The notes under the pieces: model-generated | What the model was told of the DNA's origin: nothing | Seen by the model: the letters and a program-made list of their open reading frames with translations, nothing else | The model's database searches: none | Assembly: GCA_026396195.1 (NCBI GenBank) | Contig: JAPLXH010000003.1 | Coordinates: 1-50,758, forward strand | DNA length: 50,758 nucleotides | Reading direction: 5' to 3' | Source of the DNA: Candidatus Nealsonbacteria bacterium | GTDB taxonomy: Bacteria; Patescibacteriota; Minisyncoccia; Minisyncoccales; JAGGXC01 | Program-made: the position numbers and the translations under genes | Part shown: positions 7,141 through 13,926 of the stretch, piece after piece | Position numbering within the stretch: position 1 is the stretch's first letter | Layout: every line of letters begins with the position of its first letter

Positions 7141-7230
7141 AAAAACCTATTATTTCCTCTAACCCTGGTTCTAACGTCGTCTACGAGTCCCCGCAAAGTA
7201 AAACCGCTTCCTAACATAGCGGTTTTTAAA
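7141..7230 (+). repeat. R element 2
   Basis: CCTCTAACCCTGGTTCTAAC followed by GTCGTCTACGAGTCCCCGCA and AAG. The terminator is different here: AACCGC (7202-7207)/GCGGTT (7219-7224) then TTT. Apart from that it closely matches R4. Confidence 0.75.
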
Positions 7231-7245
7231 TTAATGTAAGTTTAT

Positions 7246-7274
7246 TTGACAAAATAATATTTTTATTTTAGAAT
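7246..7274 (+). promoter_or_regulatory. Promoter of the 7306 gene
   Basis: TTGACA (7246-7251), 17 nt, TAGAAT (7269-7274), starting 22 nt behind the R2 terminator stem. Confidence 0.75.
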
Positions 7275-7305
7275 ATAAAAGATAAAATAAGAAGGAGGCG
7301 ATGAA

Positions 7306-7611
7306 TTGCTGAAAAAGAAGAAATGGATAGCTACATATGTTCTTTTAATCATAAATAAAGAAAGATACGAAAGTTATCGCGAGATGCTTGAAAAAACGCC
7401 AATGATGCATATACATAAAGACGGAAAAATGATCCCCGTTTTTAAGGCTCTAGATCCAAAGATAGAAAATGGAGATAGAAAAGAATTTTCTGTATTTGCT
7501 AGAACAAGATTTGGAGCAAAAAGAGAGGCTATAATAAAAGGATTATATGCTAATTTAGTTTTTAATGGAAATATAATTTATAAGCTTGAATCAATAGTTC
7601 TATCAAAATAA
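7306..7611 (+). CDS. Hypothetical protein, TTG start
   Basis: 101 residues, basic, no TM or known motif. The start is TTG at 7306, placed 7 nt behind a strong GGAGG (7294-7298). The ATG at 7301 is out of frame and meets TGA after three codons. Not recognised. A one-gene unit with its own promoter and a terminator at 7616-7648 (AACCAGA/TCTGGTT plus T-run). Confidence 0.7.
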   Translation: MLKKKKWIATYVLLIINKERYESYREMLEKTPMMHIHKDGKMIPVFKALDPKIENGDRKEFSVFARTRFGAKREAIIKGLYANLVFNGNIIYKLESIVLSK

Positions 7612-7615
7612 ATTT

Positions 7616-7648
7616 AACCAGAGATATGTTTCTTCTGGTTGTTTTTTT
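7616..7648 (+). terminator. Terminator after the 7306 gene
   Basis: AACCAGA (7616-7622) pairs with TCTGGTT (7634-7640), then GTTTTTTT. Confidence 0.8.
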
Positions 7649-7675
7649 GCCAATTATACGAGAGGTAAATCTAAA

Positions 7676-7920
7676 ACAAAAACCTCATTGTTCCCCCTAA
7701 TCCTGGTTCTAACGTTGTCTACGAGCCCCCGCCTTTGCTTCGCCGAAGCCTTGGCGAAGGAGAGCCGTCGCCTTTAGGCTATGGCTACGCTAGGCGAGCT
7801 TCGTCTCAGCTACGGCGAGGCAAGCCCGCCATCCTTCGCTACTCCGTAGCTATATGGAATAGCGTAGGATAGCTATGGAATGGCAAGCCAAAGTTTTACC
7901 CGAGATTTAGCTCGGGTTTT
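7676..7920 (+). repeat. R element 3 with REP-like insertion
   Basis: CCCCCTAATCCTGGTTCTAA, then CGTTGTCTACGAGCCCCCGC (to 7732), followed by about 160 bases of palindromic repeat (for example CTTCGCC..GGCGAAG, and CCATCCTTCGCT..GGAATGGCAAGCC), and finally the standard terminator ACCCGAG/CTCGGGT at 7898-7917. No ORF is plausible in this 360-base gap. A similar CCATCCTACGCT..GGAATGGCAAGCC block lies at 37930-37963. Confidence 0.7.
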
Positions 7921-7969
7921 GTGGTAGAATAAAAGAAAGCCGTTAATATAAATTTTAATAATATTTATT

Positions 7970-8626
7970 ATGGAAGAAAAAAAAGAAGAAGATAAAAAAG
8001 TTTCAAAGAAAAATAAATTAATAATAATTTTATTTATTTTTGCACTTTTGTTTACGGCATTTACAATATTTACAATATCATCGTTAGGTACCGCAAGAAA
8101 ACCCGCTATCTATTTATATCCAACAGAAGATTCTTTTGTAAATGTTAAATTGAAAATTAAAGGATTAATAACTAAAGACATCCCTAAATATAATAATGGG
8201 TGGAATGTTTTTGTGACGAAAGATGGCTTAATTAATCAAAAATACGATTATTTATTTTACGAGACTAAACTACTAAAGGTGGATTTACCGAAATCTGGTT
8301 GGGTGGTTAAATATAAAGATTTAAATCAATGGTTTGATATTAATCTAATGAAATTAGGACTAAACGAAAAAGAAAAAAAACAATTTATAGAATATTGGAT
8401 TGAAAGTTTGCCTGAGGCAAATTACTATGAGATAAAATTGCTTGAAGAAAATTTCTTGAATGAAAATATGGCCTTGGGCATATCTCCTAAGCCCGATACA
8501 GTAATAAGATTAATGTTTAATTTTAGACCACTTAATAAAAAGATTGATATTACAGAGCCAGACATTAATACCCCCAAAAGAGAAGGGTTCACCGTTGTTG
8601 AATGGGGAGGCATATTAGATAATTAA
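7970..8626 (+). CDS. Membrane-anchored protein with a KPAIYLYP-type domain, unknown function
   Basis: 218 residues: a lysine-rich cytoplasmic N-terminus, one TM helix at about residues 18-36, then an extracytoplasmic domain beginning KPAIYLYPTEDSFVNVKLKI and containing YDYLFYE and the C-terminal VVEWGG. Proteins with a 'PAIYLYP' start and 'YLFxE' motif are widespread but uncharacterised as far as I know. It is the first gene of a two-gene unit between R3 and R4; -10 TAGAAT lies just behind the R3 terminator. Confidence 0.7.
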   Translation: MEEKKEEDKKVSKKNKLIIILFIFALLFTAFTIFTISSLGTARKPAIYLYPTEDSFVNVKLKIKGLITKDIPKYNNGWNVFVTKDGLINQKYDYLFYETKLLKVDLPKSGWVVKYKDLNQWFDINLMKLGLNEKEKKQFIEYWIESLPEANYYEIKLLEENFLNENMALGISPKPDTVIRLMFNFRPLNKKIDITEPDINTPKREGFTVVEWGGILDN

Positions 8627-8667
8627 TAAATTTATAAAAAAACAATAATTAATTTTTTTAATTAAAT

Positions 8668-9135
8668 ATGCTTAATAAGAAAATATCCAAATATACAATT
8701 ATTTTAATTATTTCAATAGTTCTTATTATTTTTAATCTCTTTTTTTGGTTTATGGTTTTAACGGGTGAAGTAGGAGGCGGTGGGCGACCTACAGACGCTC
8801 GTAGACAATCAGATATCAGACAGATTGGTTTAGCTATGGAAATGTATTACGAGGCAAATAATAGTAAATACCTTCAATCAGCGATTATACCTAGTGGCAT
8901 TGGGACTTTTTTAAATCCAATTCCTAGAGATCCGACAACAGGCAATGAGTATTCATGGGTAAATAACAATGTGCCTTGTGATGTTCTAGAAGTGAGTCAA
9001 TGGTATTGTGCTTACGGAATTTTAGAGCACACAACTACTCAAGTAGGTAGCGTGTTGGCAAATCAAAAGGGGGTAAAAACTTTGAATTGGGCTTCTACTA
9101 CAATTTTGAGTAATATTAACTGCTGTCTTTGGTAA
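8668..9135 (+). CDS. Type IV pilin/pseudopilin-like protein without a classical prepilin peptidase site
   Basis: 155 residues. An N-terminal TM helix (residues 8-31) is followed by DARRQSDIRQIGLAMEMYYE and a YP-like segment, the usual start of the pilin head in bacterial pseudopilins. Two Cys pairs near the C-terminus could form disulfides. The usual GFTLIE cleavage motif is absent; the helix is preceded by LNKKISKY instead. It may be a pilin-like protein held by its TM. It sits 41 nt behind the 7970 gene. Confidence 0.6.
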   Translation: MLNKKISKYTIILIISIVLIIFNLFFWFMVLTGEVGGGGRPTDARRQSDIRQIGLAMEMYYEANNSKYLQSAIIPSGIGTFLNPIPRDPTTGNEYSWVNNNVPCDVLEVSQWYCAYGILEHTTTQVGSVLANQKGVKTLNWASTTILSNINCCLW

Positions 9136-9152
9136 GATAACCCAAATCCGCC

Positions 9153-9244
9153 ATAAAAACTCCATTATTCCCCCTAACCCTAGTTCTAACGTCGTCTACG
9201 AGTCCCCGCAAAGTTTTTACCCGAGATTTAACTCGGGTTTTGTG
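9153..9244 (+). repeat. R element 4
   Basis: CCCCCTAACCCTAGTTCTAA, then CGTCGTCTACGAGTCCCCGC, AAAG, and the terminator ACCCGAG/CTCGGGT (9219-9238). This is the least altered copy; the following TTGACA starts one base behind it. Confidence 0.78.
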
Positions 9245-9272
9245 TTGACAAAATATTTATTTTATGTAAAAT
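9245..9272 (+). promoter_or_regulatory. Promoter of the 9291 regulator
   Basis: TTGACA (9245-9250), 16 nt, TAAAAT (9267-9272), immediately behind R4. Confidence 0.7.
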
Positions 9273-9290
9273 ATAAAAGAGGTTTTAGAA

Positions 9291-9725
9291 ATGAATAAAA
9301 AAGAAAACATCTTAAGAAAGAGTGGTTTTTATGAAGTTATTTTAAGTTTAGGAAAACAGAAAACCTTTACTGAGATTATGGATGAAACGGGTTTAACTAC
9401 AGCAACTATTTCTAGAAGACTAAAAGAGATGAAAAATCATGGTTTTATAAGAAAAAATCTTGATCCAGTAGACGAAAAAGTAAAATATTTTCTTACGACT
9501 AAAGGAACAAAAAATATAGGATTAATAGATGTTATAGTAATTTTAGAAAAAGCATTGGAAGAAAAAGGCGAAACAAAAGAAATAAACGAAAGAATAGAAA
9601 AAATTTGTTCTGAATGCCACAAAAAAATATTCTGCGTTGTAGAAAATATTAATACAGGTAATTCATCTCTTGAATGTATAAGTTGCAAAAAGCAATATCC
9701 ATTAACCGTTAGCGGTCTAGGCTAA
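9291..9725 (+). CDS. Winged-helix transcription regulator with C-terminal zinc ribbon
   Basis: 144 residues. The N-terminal winged helix (about 5-75) reads MDETGLTTATISRRLKEMKN for the recognition helices and KYFLTTKG for the wing. A linker helix is followed by a zinc ribbon, CSECHKK...LECISCKK (near 104-135). The fold resembles ArsR/MarR-like and archaeal-type regulators. Target unknown; a one-gene unit with its own promoter and terminator (9749-9775). Confidence 0.75.
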   Translation: MNKKENILRKSGFYEVILSLGKQKTFTEIMDETGLTTATISRRLKEMKNHGFIRKNLDPVDEKVKYFLTTKGTKNIGLIDVIVILEKALEEKGETKEINERIEKICSECHKKIFCVVENINTGNSSLECISCKKQYPLTVSGLG

Positions 9726-9748
9726 AAAATAATTTCAATCTAATCTAT

Positions 9749-9775
9749 GCTGAAGAAAAACTTCAGCCTTTTTTT
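9749..9775 (+). terminator. Terminator after the 9291 gene
   Basis: Perfect GCTGAAG/CTTCAGC stem with loop AAAAA and a run of seven T. Confidence 0.88.
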
Positions 9776-9797
9776 ATTTAAATCCCGCTAAATTTAT

Positions 9798-9936
9798 CAT
9801 AAAACCCCCTCATTCCCCACATAATCCTGGTTCTAATCCTTCGACATGCTCAGGACAGGTCCTTCGGGAATACTCAGGACTACGCTACGTCTACGAGTCC
9901 CCGCAAAGTTTTACCCGAGATTTAACTCGGGTTTTG
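9798..9936 (+). repeat. R element 5, interrupted by a second repeat
   Basis: CCTGGTTCTAA is separated from CGTCTACGAGTCCCCGCAAA by about 50 bases containing CCTTCGACATGCTCAGGACA and CCTTCGGGAATACTCAGG. The terminator ACCCGAG/CTCGGGT follows at 9913-9932. R4 shows the uninterrupted form, so this is a repeat nested in a repeat. Confidence 0.75.
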
Positions 9937-9945
9937 TATTATCTG

Positions 9946-9974
9946 TTGACAAAATTAAATTATTGCTATATAAT
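9946..9974 (+). promoter_or_regulatory. Promoter of the 10078 gene
   Basis: TTGACA (9946-9951), 17 nt, TATAAT (9969-9974): a consensus promoter. Confidence 0.85.
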
Positions 9975-10023
9975 ATAAAAGTTAGAATAAAATAGTTCTT
10001 TAATTAAAATTTATAGGGAAGAG

Positions 10024-10080
10024 GAATCTACTTCACCAAATTGTTTATCATATATGGTAGATAGTTTGGTGATGTAGATT
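10024..10080. promoter_or_regulatory. Long inverted repeat in the 5' leader
   Basis: AATCTACTTCACCAAA (10025-10040) pairs with TTTGGTGATGTAGATT (10065-10080), 15 of 16 positions, around a 24-base loop. It lies about 45 nt behind +1 and covers the possible GGTGAT ribosome site and ATT start of the next gene. It could be an operator or a translation switch. Confidence 0.6.
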
Positions 10081-10524
10081 AAAAAAAAGAATAATTGTTT
10101 ATATAGAGGTCATATAGAAGTTTTAGCAGCTCTGGAAATTATAGAGAGGGAAGCGACGGTGAATGAGATTCAAAACATAATAAAATTTTCTAAACAGTAT
10201 ATCAGAAATTTACTTTGTGAGTTATCAAAACTCGGGCTTGTTAAAGGAAAGAGGTGTTGCTGTGGTGTTTCAGGTCTTTTTAGCAGTCTTAACGCGAAAG
10301 AATTAGAAGTGGCTCAAAAGCAGCAATTAGGCTTATATGCTTTGAATAATTCTTTTGAAAAAATAGTTAGAAAACATCCAGAGATTATTGATTGGGGCAG
10401 AAAATATTTAAAAGTTAATTCTATAGACGACCTTAATAAAAAAATAAAAGAAGCACGCAAAAAAATAGCAGAATCTAACCTTCTTCCTATTTTTTTTCTA
10501 GCCCAAGATAAATTTGTGGTTTAG
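10078..10524 (+). CDS. Winged-helix-like regulator, start uncertain
   Basis: The frame opens at 10078 behind a TAG. Candidate starts are GTG 10159 (121 residues, AGAGGG 8 nt upstream) and ATT 10078 (148 residues, GGTGAT upstream). The stretch between them reads HIEVLAALEIIEREATVNEI, a natural first helix of the winged helix whose recognition part is KQYIRNLLCELSKLGLVKGK. The longer form is therefore favoured even though it has no ATG. The rest is helical with three Cys after the wing (CCCG) and no known domain. Probably autoregulatory given the leader hairpin (inference). Confidence 0.55.
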   Translation: MKKKNNCLYRGHIEVLAALEIIEREATVNEIQNIIKFSKQYIRNLLCELSKLGLVKGKRCCCGVSGLFSSLNAKELEVAQKQQLGLYALNNSFEKIVRKHPEIIDWGRKYLKVNSIDDLNKKIKEARKKIAESNLLPIFFLAQDKFVV

Positions 10525-10540
10525 AAAAAGGAGAACACAG

Positions 10541-10593
10541 GAACTGTCTATTATTAGGCAGTTTTTGTTTATCGCCAAGTAGGCGGTTTTTTG
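10541..10593 (+). terminator. Two tandem terminators
   Basis: AACTGTC..GGCAGTTTTT ends the regulator gene; CGCC-AAGTA-GGCGGTTTTTT follows at once and is directly joined to the TAGAAT -10 box of the next gene. Confidence 0.75.
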
Positions 10594-10608
10594 GTAGAAT
10601 AAAAGAAC

Positions 10609-11046
10609 ATGAACTATATTTTTTATGCAACTTTGTCTGCATTTTGCTACGGTATAGGTCAACTTCTTGCCAGAATTGCTTTAAAAAATATTCATCCCGT
10701 AACAGCTACGACTTTCGGTGCTATTTTTTCAGTTATTGCTACTTTATTATTTGCTTGGTGGCAAAAGGCTTTGCCTACAAAAGAAACAATTTTAGCAAAT
10801 CCGAAAAGTTATTTTATGATGGCAATTTTCGGTATAATAATGGTAACGGGCACGATTTTAGCAAATTACGCCATGAGTATGCCGGAAGGAAAGGTAGCTA
10901 TTGTTAATGTTTTCTCTCTAGCAGGTGCTCTTGCGGTGGCAACCGTATTAGCACTTATTTTTTTAAGAGAGGCTTTAACAATTAAGATGATTATTGGTTT
11001 AATACTTGTTATTGGTGGAATTTTAGTTTTAATGCTACACAGATAG
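10609..11046 (+). CDS. Half-size EamA/DMT-family transporter
   Basis: 145 residues with about five TM helices, one EamA repeat rather than the usual two. The C-terminal EGKVAIVNVFSLAGALAVATV and REALTIKMIIGLILVIGGI match the conserved end of the EamA repeat. It probably dimerises to form a drug/metabolite exporter; substrate unknown. ATG is 9 nt behind the -10 TAGAAT (10595-10600), so the mRNA is leaderless. Confidence 0.8.
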   Translation: MNYIFYATLSAFCYGIGQLLARIALKNIHPVTATTFGAIFSVIATLLFAWWQKALPTKETILANPKSYFMMAIFGIIMVTGTILANYAMSMPEGKVAIVNVFSLAGALAVATVLALIFLREALTIKMIIGLILVIGGILVLMLHR

Positions 11047-11055
11047 CAATAAAAA

Positions 11056-11079
11056 CAACCATCAGAGGGTGGTTTTTTG
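11056..11079 (+). terminator. Terminator joined to the next promoter
   Basis: AACCA/TGGTT stem followed by TTTTTT; the TATAAT of the next gene starts at 11081. Confidence 0.6.
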
Positions 11080-11093
11080 TTATAATTAATAAT

Positions 11094-11783
11094 ATGTCAA
11101 AAAAAGATTTTTCAAAAAGAATATTGGTCGGAGTAACTGGTTACCGAGAAAATCATTGGAGAAGTAAATTGAAGGAAATTGATAAATTCAAGATCACTAA
11201 AGTGTCTTTATTTTTAGAACAATTTCGGGAAACCCAAAGAAAGAAAATTTATCAAATTCTTTTAAATTCTAAAATTAAAGAGATTCCTTTGGTTCATATT
11301 AGGAATGATATGAAAAAAGAAGAGCTCATTTTTCTTTCCAAAAATTTTGGTTCTTCTTATTTTACTATTCACGAAAGCAGCTTTAAATTTTTAGAAGAAT
11401 GGAAAGGGTTTTATAAGAATTTATATTTGGAAATGAATAAGGATAATTTTGTTTCTTCCTATATTAAGGTAGGAAGGCTAGGCGGTTTTTGTATTGACTT
11501 AGTTCATTTTAAGATAGAGGCTACCAAATGGTCTAAAGAATTTGATTACATTTTAAAAAGAAGAAAAACAGAACATTATTTTGATTGCAATCATTTAAAT
11601 GGATATTCTCCTAAAGAAAATAAGGATTTACATACAATTAGAAATTTAAAAGATTTTAATTATTTAAAAACATTGCCAGCTTTTGTGTTTGGAGATGTTA
11701 TCGCCTTAGAAACTTACAATAGTATTACTGAACAATTAAAATTCAAAAAATATCTATCTAAATTACTAAATAATTTATTTTAG
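11094..11783 (+). CDS. TIM-barrel-like protein of unknown function
   Basis: 229 residues, soluble. Strand-like segments VSLFLEQF, IPLVHIRNDM, YFTIHES, LYLEMNKDN, GGFCIDLVHFK and HYFDCNHLNGYS follow one another as in sugar-isomerase/AP-endonuclease-2 TIM barrels, with conserved-looking Glu, Asp and His at strand ends. The fold is an inference from this pattern; no catalytic assignment can be made. Leaderless: ATG is 8 nt behind TATAAT (11081-11086). Confidence 0.65.
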   Translation: MSKKDFSKRILVGVTGYRENHWRSKLKEIDKFKITKVSLFLEQFRETQRKKIYQILLNSKIKEIPLVHIRNDMKKEELIFLSKNFGSSYFTIHESSFKFLEEWKGFYKNLYLEMNKDNFVSSYIKVGRLGGFCIDLVHFKIEATKWSKEFDYILKRRKTEHYFDCNHLNGYSPKENKDLHTIRNLKDFNYLKTLPAFVFGDVIALETYNSITEQLKFKKYLSKLLNNLF

Positions 11784-11884
11784 TAGTTTGTCTCCTTGTA
11801 ATAGGGGGAGTTTTGATTTGACAAATTGCCATCTTAGATTTAGGGTAAAATCAGAAGATTAAAAATTGATAGGAGGTAAAGATA

Positions 11885-12292
11885 ATGTCTAGCACTACGA
11901 TTGCGATAGGTTTAATAGGTTGTATAATTTTAATTTTTGGTATTTTAGAAATGACTACTCTCCCTTCGGAATATAAGGAAAAAGTTCCTGGATATGCTGA
12001 AGAAGCGAAAATATACATGATAATAGGTGGATTCTTAATAGGAGTAGCAATAATATTACAGCTTATAAGTTACTTGGATTTGTTTAATAGTTGTAGTGAT
12101 ATAGAAGCGTTACAGCGTTACCAGGGCAAAGAAGAGAGTATTTGTCCGAAGTGCGGGAATAAAATGATTATAGATAGAAAATTAGAAGATTACGGTAGTT
12201 ATGCTGTCATCGTTGCAAAAGGGAAATGCGGTAATTGCCAGCACGAAGTATTAGAAGAAAGAGAAAAATGGCATTTTATTGATACAAGATAA
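11885..12292 (+). CDS. Two-TM protein with C-terminal zinc ribbon
   Basis: 135 residues: TM helices at about 5-23 and 45-66, then a cytoplasmic-type zinc ribbon CPKCGNKMI...GKCGNCQHEV (near 94-122). The start has AGGAGG 9 nt upstream, unusual in this region where most genes lack one. Not recognised. A terminator-like GAACCC..GGGTTCTTTTTTT follows at 12332. Confidence 0.7.
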   Translation: MSSTTIAIGLIGCIILIFGILEMTTLPSEYKEKVPGYAEEAKIYMIIGGFLIGVAIILQLISYLDLFNSCSDIEALQRYQGKEESICPKCGNKMIIDRKLEDYGSYAVIVAKGKCGNCQHEVLEEREKWHFIDTR

Positions 12293-12331
12293 TTTTAGAT
12301 AATATACCATAAATCTTAACCAGCACTTTTT

Positions 12332-12366
12332 GAACCCTAAAACGCTATTAAAGGGTTCTTTTTTTA
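12332..12366 (+). terminator. Terminator after the zinc-ribbon protein
   Basis: GAACCC/GGGTTC stem with a 15-base loop and seven T. Confidence 0.7.
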
Positions 12367-12464
12367 TTAAAGCTGTTTAATATGGCGGTTTTTTAGTAGA
12401 AGTGAATGGTGTAAAATTATCAATATGTTAAAATAATATAATTTAAATTTTTATTACTAATAAA

Positions 12465-13919
12465 ATGAAAAAAAGTCCTATTCGCGCATTTTTATCGATA
12501 TTTATTTTATTATTCATATTTGCTATTTTTATATTTTCAAATATTTTTGCGCAAAATGTAGTTACTCCTTGTTCCTATACTTATGGAGAGTGGGGTCTTT
12601 GTATTGCTGGCATCCAAACCCGTACTTATACCTCAGTACCTCTCGGTTGTTTTTCGGCCACAGCTCCGATAATCCAACAAGCCTGTAATGATACCTCTGG
12701 TGCTTCGCAAACTTCTTGTATTTACAATTATAGTGAATGGAGCGTTTGTAGTTCTTTGGGAATAAAAACACGAACTATTTTATCGAAAACTCCAGTGGGC
12801 TGTCACGAAATCGAATCTCCGGTTTTAACACAGACATGTGTTTATATTATTCCAACGCCCATTTCCACGAATAGTGCAGCTACCGATAACGTCGTTGAAA
12901 GTGGAATCAATTCTAGTAATAAAGCCAGCGCTACAGCATGTATTTATGAATATAGCGTATGGAGCAATTGCGTATTAAATAAACAAACCCGAATGATTAT
13001 TTCCAAATCACCCTCTAATTGTTACGAAATTACTACTCCGGTTTTAAACAGAATTTGTAATAGCAGTTCTCTGAGCCCTAAGGCTATCCGTTCTATTGAT
13101 TCTCCGGCGCCGGCGCCAAAATCAATGCTTTCTTCAAAAATAGAAAACGTTATTCAAAATAATTTAAACGATAGAACAAGCAATGAATGGCAAAATTATT
13201 ATTTTGGTTCAGATAATTGTTTAGATTTAAATACCTGTGCCGGCAAGGCCGATCCAGATAAAGATGGCTTAAATAATAATGAAGAATATCGTTTTGGTAC
13301 AGATCCTAAGATTCCTGATTCAGATAATGATGGGCGTGTTGATGCGGATGAAATACAAAATCGTCGTAATCCTTTGTTGGCTGAGTCGGCAACCGTAAGC
13401 GATGCGATGGTTTTTGAAAGCCCTCAAGAGAGCGGTGAAATTAAAAAAGAAATATATCAAGTTAATAATGTTGAAATGGTTCAATTGGAAGAGGGAACTA
13501 CTGGTTTGAAAATAAGCGGTAAAGCCTTGCCCGATATTTATATAACCATTTTTATCTATAGCGATCCGATTATTTTAACCATAAAAACTGATTCTGACGG
13601 AAATTGGTCATATATTCTTGATAAACCATTGGAAAATGGTAAACACGAAGTTTATGTTGCTGTAACTGATAACACTGGAAAAATAACAGCCAAAAGCGAA
13701 CCGATTAGATTCATAAAAACTGCTCAGGCTGCTCTGATAATTCCTTCGGAAGAAAGCATTGATCAAAATAAGATGATTTCCCCAACAGAAGCTTCGTTAA
13801 AAAAAGATTATTTAATTTTTATTGTTGTTGGATTTGGCGGATTAATTCTTGCTCTTGCAGCCATCGGCTTGATAAAGAAAGGAACCAGTAAAGAAACCGG
13901 AGGTGATATAAATAAATGA
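12465..13919 (+). CDS. Surface protein with thrombospondin-type repeats and an Ig-like domain
   Basis: 484 residues. A signal peptide (about 1-29) is followed by three repeats of about 45 residues with the pattern C.Y.Y.EW..C......TR (starting near 36, 85 and 155), as in thrombospondin type 1-like repeats. Then come calcium-binding type 3-like loops DPDKDGLNNNEE and DSDNDGRVDADE (near 265-300), a bacterial Ig-like domain (about 345-422), and a C-terminal TM anchor (about 450-472). It faces outside the cell, probably in adhesion. A TATAAT lies at 12437-12442. The histidine kinase starts 7 nt downstream, so they share an mRNA. Confidence 0.82.
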   Translation: MKKSPIRAFLSIFILLFIFAIFIFSNIFAQNVVTPCSYTYGEWGLCIAGIQTRTYTSVPLGCFSATAPIIQQACNDTSGASQTSCIYNYSEWSVCSSLGIKTRTILSKTPVGCHEIESPVLTQTCVYIIPTPISTNSAATDNVVESGINSSNKASATACIYEYSVWSNCVLNKQTRMIISKSPSNCYEITTPVLNRICNSSSLSPKAIRSIDSPAPAPKSMLSSKIENVIQNNLNDRTSNEWQNYYFGSDNCLDLNTCAGKADPDKDGLNNNEEYRFGTDPKIPDSDNDGRVDADEIQNRRNPLLAESATVSDAMVFESPQESGEIKKEIYQVNNVEMVQLEEGTTGLKISGKALPDIYITIFIYSDPIILTIKTDSDGNWSYILDKPLENGKHEVYVAVTDNTGKITAKSEPIRFIKTAQAALIIPSEESIDQNKMISPTEASLKKDYLIFIVVGFGGLILALAAIGLIKKGTSKETGGDINK

Positions 13920-13926
13920 TTTTTCT

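Noticed and set aside
6778-9936. R elements as integron attC sites
   Set aside because: They lack paired RYYYAAC/GTTRRRY boxes around a foldable imperfect hairpin, and no integron integrase is present; their ends match tRNA-Asp and its terminator instead.
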